Source: an uncultured Acetatifactor sp.
GTDB taxonomy: Bacteria > Bacillota > Clostridia > Lachnospirales > Lachnospiraceae
Assembly: GCA_947595925.1 (NCBI GenBank)
Contig: CANQEV010000004.1
Location: forward strand, 21,459 to 85,458
DNA length: 64,000 nucleotides
Direction: 5' to 3'
This document shows positions 52,954-61,765 of this stretch, piece by piece. Below the pieces are notes generated by a model. It made no database searches and was not told the origin of the DNA. It was given only the letters and a program-made list of their open reading frames with translations. Position numbers and translations under genes: made by a program. The stretch's first letter is position 1. Every line of letters starts with the position of its first letter.

Positions 52954-54336
52954 TCACACCGGCTTGCTGATGTTGTGATTTTCCAGGCGGGCGATGCCGT
53001 AGTCGATATCCACCTTTTTCCCGGCGTAATTCTGATGGAAGCTGGTGATGATCCGGTTCGCCACCATATCTCCGTTGGTGCGGTTCGCGTCCATGAGGAT
53101 GACGATGATCTGCCTGCTGGAATATCTGGTGGAGATATCCGAGCGGCGCAGCAGCGTATAGATGGATTTCTCCAGCATATCCATGGCAAATTCCGTCTCC
53201 GCGGCGTCGGGCTGTTCGTTTTCGCTCTCGGTGATGGTAAAGAGAAGGGTCTGCACTTCGTTCTCGCTCCGGTCGATAAAGCGGCGGATGAAATTATAGA
53301 CGTGATGGAAGCTGTCAAACTCCATCTGATACGCGCCCTTTCCGTTGTCCGCCCGGTTCATGAGGTCTTTTAAGTACTTGATATCCACGGTCTTGCCGCC
53401 GCGGCCGCTCTCCTCCGCAATCTTATCGCTGAAAAAGTGGTAGGAATTTTTGCCGTTCTGCTTGACGTAATAGAGGGCCTTGTCAGCGGCATTATAGAGC
53501 TTTGAAAATTCCAGCCCGTCCTCCGGCGCCTTGGCGATGCCGATGGACACCGAGGTGTCGGTCTCGTACCCGCACTCCTTGATTTTTGCGCAGATGTCGT
53601 CGATGATGTCCGCCGAACGGCTGCTCAGCTCCGCCTTTGTGGTCACGCCCTTTACGAACACCACAAACTCATCCCCGCCGATGCGGCACAGCACGTCGCC
53701 GTCCTCGGAAAAGGTCCGCAGCGTGTCCGCAAACATCTTCAGGGTCTTATCCCCGGCGATGTGTCCGTAATTGTCGTTGATCAGCTTGAAATTGTCCATG
53801 TCGATCATCAGCAGCGCGCCCATGGTTCCGCACTCCAGCAAACTGTTTACCACGCCCTCCGTGTACTCCCTGTTCCACAGGCCGGTGAGTACGTCCCGGT
53901 AGGACTTGCTCTTGATGTCGGAGACCTCCTGGATCTTCTGCTCCAGCCTGTCCGCCAGACTGCGGCGCAGTTCCTCCAGCTCCAGGATCCTGGCGATCCG
54001 GGAGAGCATGACGATGGGGACGAAGGGCTTTGCGATAAAGTCGATCGCACCCTCCTTAAAGCAGCGGGACTCCGTCTCGGAATCGTTGTCCCCTGTGAGG
54101 AAGATCACCGGAATATTTTTGCAGTGCTCGATCTGGCGCAGCTTTCTCATGACTTCAAAGCCGTCCATCTCCGGCATATTGATGTCCAGGAGGATGATGT
54201 CGCACTCCCCGTTTTCCAGGTAGGACAGGGCCTGCGTCCCCTTTTTCACGAGCACGGTCTTATACTCGCCGCTTAAAACCTCCCGGGTCGTCGCAAGGTT
54301 CATATTGTCGTCGTCAACCACCAGTATCGTTTTCAT
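52954..54336 (-). CDS. Response regulator with GGDEF diguanylate cyclase and second degenerate GGDEF-like domain
   Basis: A 460-residue protein. The REC domain (1-125) has D9/D10, phosphoacceptor D51 (LLDINMPEMDG), T81 and K103. The cyclase domain (about 145-305) has the intact active site RIGGDEFVVF (residues 218-227) and DxxxFKxIND; the RxxD inhibitory site is missing (EDGD at that place). Residues about 335-455 look like a second, inactive GGDEF fold in which the motif is replaced (RYSSRQIIVIL). It would make c-di-GMP when phosphorylated. It is the last gene of the operon, after two hybrid kinases. AGAGG precedes ATG 54336. Confidence 0.9.
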   Translation of the reverse strand: MKTILVVDDDNMNLATTREVLSGEYKTVLVKKGTQALSYLENGECDIILLDINMPEMDGFEVMRKLRQIEHCKNIPVIFLTGDNDSETESRCFKEGAIDFIAKPFVPIVMLSRIARILELEELRRSLADRLEQKIQEVSDIKSKSYRDVLTGLWNREYTEGVVNSLLECGTMGALLMIDMDNFKLINDNYGHIAGDKTLKMFADTLRTFSEDGDVLCRIGGDEFVVFVKGVTTKAELSSRSADIIDDICAKIKECGYETDTSVSIGIAKAPEDGLEFSKLYNAADKALYYVKQNGKNSYHFFSDKIAEESGRGGKTVDIKYLKDLMNRADNGKGAYQMEFDSFHHVYNFIRRFIDRSENEVQTLLFTITESENEQPDAAETEFAMDMLEKSIYTLLRRSDISTRYSSRQIIVILMDANRTNGDMVANRIITSFHQNYAGKKVDIDYGIARLENHNISKPV

Positions 54337-54397
54337 TTGAAGGTACCTCTCTTCCTCAGTCTACTTTTTTCTGCAGCGGCGATATCTGACACCGCCT

Positions 54398-57067
54398 CTA
54401 TTTCCTCATAAAGAGCAGTCCAAAGCTCTCCGGCCCGCAGTTGGACGAAATGGCCGGGGATGCCTTCTGATAGATGACCTCGTCAAACTGGACCCTTTCC
54501 CGTGCCAGGTCCGCGATATGATCCAGTTCCTCCGGTTTTAAGCCCGCGTGGGTGATAAAGAGCAGCCTCTTATCGATCCCCAGGGGAGACTTCAGCACGG
54601 AACGGATATAGTTGCTCCATATCGTCTCCCGGTTCCCCATGCGGATCGCGCCCACCGTCATGCTGCTCTTCTTCAGCACGATGACGGGATGCAGCATGCA
54701 GGCCTCGCAGATCGCGCTGATCTTCCCCGAAATCCTGCCGGAGCGGGCAAGATACTCCGTGCTGCCCATGATAAAGCTGGTTTCCGTCCGGGTCTTCATG
54801 CGGTCGATCTCCGACAGGATATCCGGCACGGCCATCCCTGACGCCGCGTGCTGGGCGGCGCGGAGCGCGATCAGCCCCATGCCGCTGGAAAGGTGCCCGG
54901 AATCCACCACCGTGACGTTGTCAAAGGCCGCGGAGGCCTCCAGAGCCTTTTCATAACCCTTGCTGGCGTTCTTTGCCATCGCTATATGAATGATATGCTG
55001 CGCCTTCGTGAGCTGTTCCGCGAAAAACGCCTCGTACTCCTCCACCCTCGGTTCCTCAGAGCGGACCTGCTTCTCCTTCCCGGAGAGATACGAGATGATC
55101 CCGTCCGTCTCGATCTCCACGCCGTCCAGGAAGTCGCCCCCTTCCGTCCGGACGTGATAGGGAAGCACGGCGATCTGGTACTTCTCCGCGAGCTGCCGGG
55201 GAAGATCGCTGACGCTGTCCGTGGTGATCAGGATCAGCTGCTTTTGCCGGTGCTCCATCACAGGCCCCACGACCACGTCGTTAAAGCCCGCGTCGCCCGT
55301 CATTTTTACAAGTTCCCGGGGCAGATGCCGCAGGACCTCCGTCTCCAGCTGAATCCCGCTCACCGGCTTCAGGAGATACCCGTCAAAGCCCTCCCGCCTG
55401 TAAAGCGCCTGGTTGTCCCCGCCGGTGTTTGCGGTCAGGGCGACCACCGGCGTCTCCTGGTTCAGGCCGCCCGCCTGGGAGCGGATCCTGTGCAGGCACT
55501 CGATCCCGTCCATGACGGGCATCAGGTGATCCATGAAGATCACGTCGTACTTCTTCTGCTCCGTCTTTTCCAGACATTCCTGGCCGCTGGAGGCCGTCTC
55601 CACCGCGACCTTCGTATCCTTCAAAAGCTTTCCCGCCACCATCAGGTTCGTGTCGTTGTCGTCTACGACGAGAACGCTGGCCTGGGGGGCCTCAAACAGC
55701 GCGCGGTAGTGCTCCCTCGCGCCAATGCTGTGCCTCTTCTCCAGATTCAGTTCACCCAGCTTCGCCTCTCCGGCGATCCGCTGGGGAATCGTCACCACAA
55801 AGGTGGAGCCCTTTGTATAAACGCTGTTTACCTCCACGTCGCCGCCCATGAGGGTCACGAGCTGCTTTACGATGGAAAGCCCCAGGCCGGTGCCTTCGAT
55901 ATAGCGGTTCTTCTCCTCGTCCACCCGCTGAAAGGCGCTATAGAGATGAGGAATGCTCTCCTTCTTGATCCCCATGCCAGTGTCCGTGACAGAGTAGGCC
56001 ACGCGGATCCTGTCCCCCTCGACGCCCCGGCTGTGGACCGCCAGGGTGACGGAGCCTTCCGACGTATATTTCACCGCGTTGTTCAGCAGATTGATGAGGA
56101 TCTGCTTGACGCGCACCTCGTCCCCATAGAGTCTGGCGGGAATGCTCTCCTCCAGATTGACGTGGAACTCCAGCCCTTTTTCCTTTGCCTTGATCCAGAT
56201 CATGTTGACGATGTCGGAGAGCATCGCCCCCACGTCATAAGTCACCGGCACGATGTCCATCTTTCCCGACTCGATCTTCGACATGTCCAGGATGTCGTTG
56301 ATCAGGGACAGCAGCATCTTGCTGGCGCTCTGAATGTTCCGGGCGTCCTCCGCCACCTCCTGGGAGACGTCCTCCCGCAGGATCATCTCGTTCAAACCGA
56401 TGATGGTATTGATGGGGGTCCGGATCTCATGGCTCATGCTGGAGAAGAACCGGCTCTGGGCCTTGTTCATCTCTTCGATCTGCTTCTTCTGTTTCCGGGT
56501 CATCTCGTTCTCGCTGCGGTACACGGCGTTCTGGAAAAGAAGCATGCTGCAGGTCACCGCCGTGACGATGGTCAGCGTCGCCAGGGAATCGATATAGGCC
56601 ATTTCCGGCGTGTGCTGCACGATCAGTCCCGGGTAGAAATAAGCCACGTAGTAGCACACCAGAAAGACGATATACCCGCCCGCCATCAGAAAATATTTGG
56701 ACTTCCCCTCCACCACGATGGTGGCCAATACAAAGCCCAGGATGAACCAGATCGGGCCACCGCCATAGATGCCGCCCGCAGTCAGAAAATTAAAGGGCAG
56801 CACCACATACAGGGCGATCGCCGAGACGATGACCGCCCCCGTCTGTATCCTGTGCTTTCGTATCGTGACGACCACCAGCACGCCGAGAAGCACAAACGCC
56901 GCTGCCATGGCCGCAAGGTTCATCAGGCTCTCTCCGGAAAAAATGCCCACCAGGATCCCCAGCGTCAGCCCGATCATGCCGATCGTCGTGATCAACCGGA
57001 AAAGGCGCTCCTGCAGCGAATCGCTGTAATCTCCCAAAATTCCCCGAAGGATCTTTTTCAGCCACAT
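54398..57067 (-). CDS. Hybrid histidine kinase with REC and C-terminal DegV domain
   Basis: An 889-residue protein. Six hydrophobic segments (about 25-180), HisKA with the phosphoacceptor His near 213 (MSHEIRTP), HATPase (NLLNNAVKY, DTGMGI, EGTGLGLS), REC with the phosphoacceptor Asp near 513 (FMDHLMPVMDG), then about 280 residues of the DegV fold: ITTDSVSDLPRQL, GGDFLDGVEI, VVDSGHLSSGMGLIALRAAQ and TEYLARSGRISG. DegV/FakB proteins bind fatty acids. Here the ligand-binding segments differ: RSEEP replaces TSxPS, and SSNCGPES replaces the His-containing GxHxGPG. There is no HPt. The start ATG 57067 overlaps the upstream kinase stop (TGATG). Confidence 0.88.
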   Translation of the reverse strand: MWLKKILRGILGDYSDSLQERLFRLITTIGMIGLTLGILVGIFSGESLMNLAAMAAAFVLLGVLVVVTIRKHRIQTGAVIVSAIALYVVLPFNFLTAGGIYGGGPIWFILGFVLATIVVEGKSKYFLMAGGYIVFLVCYYVAYFYPGLIVQHTPEMAYIDSLATLTIVTAVTCSMLLFQNAVYRSENEMTRKQKKQIEEMNKAQSRFFSSMSHEIRTPINTIIGLNEMILREDVSQEVAEDARNIQSASKMLLSLINDILDMSKIESGKMDIVPVTYDVGAMLSDIVNMIWIKAKEKGLEFHVNLEESIPARLYGDEVRVKQILINLLNNAVKYTSEGSVTLAVHSRGVEGDRIRVAYSVTDTGMGIKKESIPHLYSAFQRVDEEKNRYIEGTGLGLSIVKQLVTLMGGDVEVNSVYTKGSTFVVTIPQRIAGEAKLGELNLEKRHSIGAREHYRALFEAPQASVLVVDDNDTNLMVAGKLLKDTKVAVETASSGQECLEKTEQKKYDVIFMDHLMPVMDGIECLHRIRSQAGGLNQETPVVALTANTGGDNQALYRREGFDGYLLKPVSGIQLETEVLRHLPRELVKMTGDAGFNDVVVGPVMEHRQKQLILITTDSVSDLPRQLAEKYQIAVLPYHVRTEGGDFLDGVEIETDGIISYLSGKEKQVRSEEPRVEEYEAFFAEQLTKAQHIIHIAMAKNASKGYEKALEASAAFDNVTVVDSGHLSSGMGLIALRAAQHAASGMAVPDILSEIDRMKTRTETSFIMGSTEYLARSGRISGKISAICEACMLHPVIVLKKSSMTVGAIRMGNRETIWSNYIRSVLKSPLGIDKRLLFITHAGLKPEELDHIADLARERVQFDEVIYQKASPAISSNCGPESFGLLFMRK

Positions 57068-59904
57068 CACGCCTCACCGCCTTTCAGGCGCTCCGCCAGA
57101 GCGGAAGTCTTTTCCGCCGCCGCCTCATATTCAAAATCTTCCACGTCCCGCTTGATCGTTTCCAGCATCTTCCTGACGGATCTTCCCTCCAGGACCGTGT
57201 TCTCCAGATCCGCGATCAGCTTCTGGGCGCGGTCCGCCTCAAACGCCTCAAAACAGCCGCCCAGCTCCGTCTGATATCCCAGAAGCTCCTCCCGGGAAAT
57301 CTCGGTGCCTCCGGCTTCTCCCTCCGGCTCCGCGCCGTCGGTTCCCCCGACAGCTTCCCGGATCTTTTCGGCAATTTTCCGGTATTCTTCCAATAGTTCC
57401 CTGTGGTGAGCCTCTATATAGGCCCTATCGTTCTCTTTCGCGGCGCTCTCCAGATCCTTTGCCATCTGGGAGAGCGCGTCCGCCCCCATCATCCGGGAAG
57501 TGCTCTTTAAGGAGTGCACCTGGATGCGGTAATTGTCGTAATCCCCGTTCCCGTAAAATCCCTCGATATCCTCCGCCTTATGCGGGGCGTCCGCCACAAA
57601 TTTTTCGAGGAGCTGCAGATAGAAATTCCAGTCGTTCCGGCAGTAACTCAGGGCCTCGGCCGTGTTGATCCCGGCCTCCTCCAGGCGCGCCGCCTCGCCG
57701 GGAGCGTTTTGAACCGTCCCGGAAACCTTCCCCTCCCGGGGCGTGCCCTCTTCTTTCCGGGCGTCCTGTTTCAGGGCCGGCTTGCTTTCGGCTCCCCGGC
57801 CGTCCGTCCCCGCCGCATCCTCACCCAACTGTCCGGAAGCTGCAGTCCCCTGTTCTAGGGGCTGGAAGGAAATTTTCGACTTCGGAAGCACCTTTTTCAG
57901 GACCCGCTCCAGCTCCTGCTCCTCCACGGGCTTCGGCAGGAACTCGTCAAACCCCTCCTTTAAGAACATTTCCCGGGCGTTGCTCACGGCGTTGGCGGTA
58001 AAGGCGATCACGGTCATTTCCCCCGCCTCGGATTTCATCCTCCGAAGATGCCGCAGCGTCTCCACCCCGTCCATCCCCGGCATCATGTGATCCAGGAAGA
58101 TCAGGTCAAAATTATCCTTCTCGCAGATAGAAAGCGCCTCCATGCCGCTCCCCGCGGTCTGCACCTTCATCTGGTAATCCTTCAGGATTCCTTCCGCAAC
58201 CATGCGGTTCATGGGCTCGTCGTCCACAACCAATACCTTGACGTCCGGGCAGATCATCTTTCCTTCCTGCGCCGCGTCTTCCTCCTTCACGGTGGAATTC
58301 AGAAGATTCACCACGGGGAAGCAGTAAAACGGCTTGCGCAGGATCTTGACCCTGCTGCCGCTTACCGGGGAATAATTTCCGTCCGCGACCACAACCACCT
58401 GTATCTCCGGATCCAGATTTTCGAAATAATCCGGGTTCGCTTCGTACTCCTCTTTTGCCAGGAAGACGTGCGTGAGCCGGTACATGGACACCAGCTTCTC
58501 CATCCCTTCCATCTGAAACACCCTGTGGACGGAGATGTCGAGTCCCTGGGCGATATGGGTGATCATCTCGTCATAGAACTTCCTCACCTCCGGGCTCCGA
58601 TACTTCTCAGGCATCAGATAGCAGGCAAGGCAGAGCTCCGAGGGATTATCCACTTTCATTCCCGGCGCGTCGTCCCCGATCTTCTGGGGGATGCTGACGG
58701 TCACCGTAGTGCCACCGTCCGGGCTGCTCTCCAAATGCACGAAGCCCTCCATCGCCGACGCCATGCCGTACACGATGGGAAGGCCCAGGCCCAGGCCTCC
58801 CGCCCTGCGGTCCCGGCCCCTGCTGGACTGATAAAACTTTTCTGTAATTTTGGACAGACTCTCCGCGTCCATCCCGATGCCGGTGTCCTTCACCTGAATG
58901 CACAGGTTGATCCCGTATTCTTTCGGCAGGGCGTACAGGCGGACGTAAATCCCGCCCTCCTCCGTAAACTTCACCGCGTTGTCCAATAGATGCCGGAGAA
59001 TCTTCTTGATCTTTCGGCTGTCTCCGATCAGGACGGCGGGTATCTTCGCCTCCACGTCAAAGATCAGCTCCAGATTTTCCTTCCCGTCCAGGATCGTCCC
59101 CTCGGCGAGCAGGTCGTTGATCAGCGAGGAGAGCATGTAGGGTTCCTCCTCCGCAAGCATCTTCCCCGTCCCCAGCTCCGTATAATCCAGAATATCTTCT
59201 ATCTGCCGGAAAAGCCGGTACCCCGCCTTTTGAATGGAGAGAAGATTTTCTCGTTTCCCTCCGTCCGTCTCGTTTTTTAACATCATGGCGGTAAAGCCCG
59301 TCACGGCGTTTATGGGCGTGCGGAGCTCATGGGAGACGTTCGTCAGAAAGTCCTCCGTCCTCTGATTTTCCTCCTCCAGCTCCGCGATCCTGTCCTGTAC
59401 TCCCTTCCTGTCGCTGAGCCGCCTTTCTTTTAAGAGCTTTACAAGGCAGACGGACAGGCATAGGAAGACGCCCCCGGATACCAGACGGAGTACGGAGAGC
59501 GCGTCCCATTCCGAACGGGTCCCGGACGCCAGAAGCAGGTTTGCCGTCAGCGTCCCGAGATACACCAGGGCGCAGAGGCGGATCAGATTGTACTCCTCAA
59601 CTGCAAAGTACAAAAGGATGATCCCGATCATCAGCGGTGCCAGGGAATAGATGCTGGCCGCGTGGAGGCCGTGGTACACATACCCGTGCATCCCCAGGGC
59701 AAAATACAGCCACTTCTCCAGGTTCCCCGAAGTCTTTCCCAGGACGTGTACGAGCCAGCAGATCAAAAGCTCCGCCGCCAGCTGCACCACCATGCCGCCT
59801 TCCCAGCCCAGGAGCAGGATCTCCGCCGCCAGCGCCGCCGCGAGGAACGTGTAACATATTAACATTGCGAGATATGAAGTCTTGTTCTTTTCCTGTCTGC
59901 GCAT
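57067..59904 (-). CDS. Hybrid histidine kinase: TM, HisKA, HATPase, pseudo-REC, REC, HPt, helical module
   Basis: A 945-residue protein. Five or six hydrophobic segments (about 10-158), HisKA with H192 (VSHELRTP), HATPase (LLDNAVKF, DTGIGM, GGLGLGLP), a degenerate receiver without the acidic pocket (about 423-540), a true REC with D605 (FLDHMMPGMDG), an Ala/Gly/Glu-rich linker, an HPt with H797 (VHSLKST), and a C-terminal helical tail (873-940) like that of the kinase at 38112-40985. It can pass phosphate through its HPt to separate regulators, plausibly the GGDEF and HD-GYP proteins of the same operon. GGGGAT precedes the ATG. Confidence 0.9.
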   Translation of the reverse strand: MRRQEKNKTSYLAMLICYTFLAAALAAEILLLGWEGGMVVQLAAELLICWLVHVLGKTSGNLEKWLYFALGMHGYVYHGLHAASIYSLAPLMIGIILLYFAVEEYNLIRLCALVYLGTLTANLLLASGTRSEWDALSVLRLVSGGVFLCLSVCLVKLLKERRLSDRKGVQDRIAELEEENQRTEDFLTNVSHELRTPINAVTGFTAMMLKNETDGGKRENLLSIQKAGYRLFRQIEDILDYTELGTGKMLAEEEPYMLSSLINDLLAEGTILDGKENLELIFDVEAKIPAVLIGDSRKIKKILRHLLDNAVKFTEEGGIYVRLYALPKEYGINLCIQVKDTGIGMDAESLSKITEKFYQSSRGRDRRAGGLGLGLPIVYGMASAMEGFVHLESSPDGGTTVTVSIPQKIGDDAPGMKVDNPSELCLACYLMPEKYRSPEVRKFYDEMITHIAQGLDISVHRVFQMEGMEKLVSMYRLTHVFLAKEEYEANPDYFENLDPEIQVVVVADGNYSPVSGSRVKILRKPFYCFPVVNLLNSTVKEEDAAQEGKMICPDVKVLVVDDEPMNRMVAEGILKDYQMKVQTAGSGMEALSICEKDNFDLIFLDHMMPGMDGVETLRHLRRMKSEAGEMTVIAFTANAVSNAREMFLKEGFDEFLPKPVEEQELERVLKKVLPKSKISFQPLEQGTAASGQLGEDAAGTDGRGAESKPALKQDARKEEGTPREGKVSGTVQNAPGEAARLEEAGINTAEALSYCRNDWNFYLQLLEKFVADAPHKAEDIEGFYGNGDYDNYRIQVHSLKSTSRMMGADALSQMAKDLESAAKENDRAYIEAHHRELLEEYRKIAEKIREAVGGTDGAEPEGEAGGTEISREELLGYQTELGGCFEAFEADRAQKLIADLENTVLEGRSVRKMLETIKRDVEDFEYEAAAEKTSALAERLKGGEA

Positions 59905-59915
59905 AGAATCCCCGC

Positions 59916-60944
59916 TTATTTCTCTCTCATATCGTAATCCGTGTCCGCGTCGATCAGCTTCAGCATGATGTCCGCGAACGCGGGATCAAACTGCGTCCCC
60001 TTCCCCCGTTCCATCTCGGCCCTCACCTGCTTCTGCGGGATCACGTCCCTGTACGCCCTCTTGGAACTCATGGCGTCGTAGGCGTCCGCCACCGCGATGA
60101 TCCGGGCCTCCACGGGGATCTCTTCTCCCGCAAGGCCGCTTGGATATCCCTTGCCGTCATACCGCTCGTGATGATATCTGGCCCCCATCACCAGCTTCGG
60201 GAATTCCGTGATCTCCTTCAGGATATTTTCCCCCAGGACGGGGTGGGTCTTGATCACGGCGTACTCCTCGTCGGTGAGCCTGGCCGGCTTGTTGATGATG
60301 GCGTCGGGAATCCCGATCTTTCCCACGTCGTGCAACAGGCCGATCAGATAGATCTCGTCCTGCATTTCCTGGGAAAACCCGGCCATCCTGGCGATCTTGC
60401 GGGAATAGTCCGCCACTCTAGCGGAATGTCCGTTGGTGTAGGTGTCCTTGGCGTCGATAGCGCCGGAGAGGGCCATCACAATGTGCACGGAAAGGCTTTC
60501 CAGCTTCCGGTGCTGCATCGTAATTTCCTTTGTCTTCTCCTCCACCTCTTGGGCCAGGTTCGCCTGCAGCCGGGTCAGCTCCACGATATGCCTGATGCGG
60601 ATCAGAAGCACCTCCGGCATAAAAGGCTTTTTAATAAAGTCCATGGCCCCGGCCTTCAGCCCCCGGGTCTCCGTCTCGCTGTCGTCGTCCGCCGTCAGGA
60701 AAATCACGGGAATATCCGCGGTCCTCTCGTCGCCGTGTATGACCTCAAAAGTCTCAAACCCGCTCATGCCGGGCATATAGACGTCCAGAAGGATCAGGTC
60801 CGGGCGGTTCGTCTGCAAGAATTTGATGGCGGAAGCGCCGGATTTCACGCTGCTCACCCGCATCCCTTCCGCGCCGAGTATATTGTTTGCCATTGTGAGA
60901 TTAGAAATATCGTCGTCTACGACAAGGATCCAGTAATCCATCAT
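59916..60944 (-). CDS. Response regulator with HD-GYP c-di-GMP phosphodiesterase domain
   Basis: A 342-residue protein. The REC domain has the acidic pair (VVDDD), a phosphoacceptor Asp in LLDVYMPGMSG, Thr in FLTAD and Lys in KKPF. A coiled-coil linker leads to an HD-GYP domain with HDVGKIGIPD and HHERYDGKGYPSGL, the metal ligands and GYP signature that hydrolyse c-di-GMP. Start 60944 is chosen because GAGGAG is 8 bases away; a GTG at 60953 overlaps the ribosome site. It is the first gene of the operon whose last gene encodes a GGDEF cyclase. Confidence 0.93.
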   Translation of the reverse strand: MMDYWILVVDDDISNLTMANNILGAEGMRVSSVKSGASAIKFLQTNRPDLILLDVYMPGMSGFETFEVIHGDERTADIPVIFLTADDDSETETRGLKAGAMDFIKKPFMPEVLLIRIRHIVELTRLQANLAQEVEEKTKEITMQHRKLESLSVHIVMALSGAIDAKDTYTNGHSARVADYSRKIARMAGFSQEMQDEIYLIGLLHDVGKIGIPDAIINKPARLTDEEYAVIKTHPVLGENILKEITEFPKLVMGARYHHERYDGKGYPSGLAGEEIPVEARIIAVADAYDAMSSKRAYRDVIPQKQVRAEMERGKGTQFDPAFADIMLKLIDADTDYDMREK

Positions 60945-61034
60945 CTGATGCACTCCTCTTTGCCATTTTGGATCTTACTCCCCAAAAATAAAGCGTGCGC
61001 GCCCCAAAAGACACAGTTCCCATAAAACGGTATC

Positions 61035-61063
61035 ATCATAGCAAATAATTGCCGTCTTGCCTA
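61035..61063 (-). promoter_or_regulatory. Probable promoter of the c-di-GMP operon
   Basis: On the minus strand TAGGCA (61063-61058), 17 bases, then TGCTATGAT with -10 TATGAT (61040-61035) as an extended -10. It lies about 90 bases before the HD-GYP gene. Confidence 0.5.
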
Positions 61064-61176
61064 GTACCTTTTCCGTCATTTCAGCCGATTCCGGCCCCCG
61101 ATTCCGCTTTTTTCAGACCTCTTCGCCCCATCTTGCTGGTGGGATCCTCCGGTCCAAGAGCCCCAAATCCCGCTTT

Positions 61177-61647
61177 TCAGATCTTTGCGCCCCTTCTTTG
61201 CAGGTACTGCCTCATCACCGGCCGGATCGGCGGGGAGATTTCCTCCATGCTCGGAACGTCCTCCAGCCGGAAAAACCGCAGTTCCTCCTGCTCTTCCTCC
61301 TGCCTTCTCAGTTCCCCGTGATATTTTCGGCAGAGATAGATGATCTCCACGTTGTAGACTTCATCCCCGTTGGGATAGACATAATGCGCCTCCGGCCCGG
61401 AATTTACCATGAAAAATTCCAGCTCCTCCGCGACCAGCCCCGTCTCCTCCAGCAGCTCCCGCCTGGCGCACTCCTCCACCGTCTCCTGCAGTTCCACAGA
61501 CCCGCCGGCGTAACCCCACATGTGGTTGTCGGTCCTGCGCCCTAAGAGGACCTCGCCCCTCTCGTTCTCCAGGATCACGCTGCCCGCGCACTGCAAAAGC
61601 GGCGCGTGCCCCACATATTTTCTCAGATCCATGATGTAGTTTCCCAT
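61177..61647 (-). CDS. Nudix hydrolase
   Basis: A 156-residue pyrophosphohydrolase. The Nudix box is complete (GGSVELQETVEECARREL, then LEETGL), with the Glu residues that bind Mg2+. The CAGSVILENERGEVLLGRR opening suggests the nucleoside-diphosphate-X subgroup; the substrate cannot be told. ATG 61647 is chosen because GGAGGAAGAGGG lies upstream; an in-frame codon at 61893 would add about 80 Arg/Pro-rich residues. It is downstream of a PAP2 phosphatase gene. Confidence 0.88.
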   Translation of the reverse strand: MGNYIMDLRKYVGHAPLLQCAGSVILENERGEVLLGRRTDNHMWGYAGGSVELQETVEECARRELLEETGLVAEELEFFMVNSGPEAHYVYPNGDEVYNVEIIYLCRKYHGELRRQEEEQEELRFFRLEDVPSMEEISPPIRPVMRQYLQRRGAKI

Positions 61648-61765
61648 GTCCCTCTTCCTCCTGTTTCCGATCCGGCCAGTGGCATCCCGTCCGGCCGGTT
61701 CCGGCCGCGTCCCTCTCAGCCCCGCCGCTTCCGGTTTTGACGCCCTTGGCCCGGGAAACGGCCGC

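Noticed and set aside
52779..53318. A 179-codon minus-strand frame with repeated GKTGKPDRT
   Set aside because: It lies in another frame of the GGDEF gene end plus the 27-bp array; the upstream half is a shadow of the cyclase.
54848..57274. An 808-codon plus-strand open frame opposite the kinase genes
   Set aside because: The kinase domains on the other strand are unmistakable; the reverse product has no recognisable motif.
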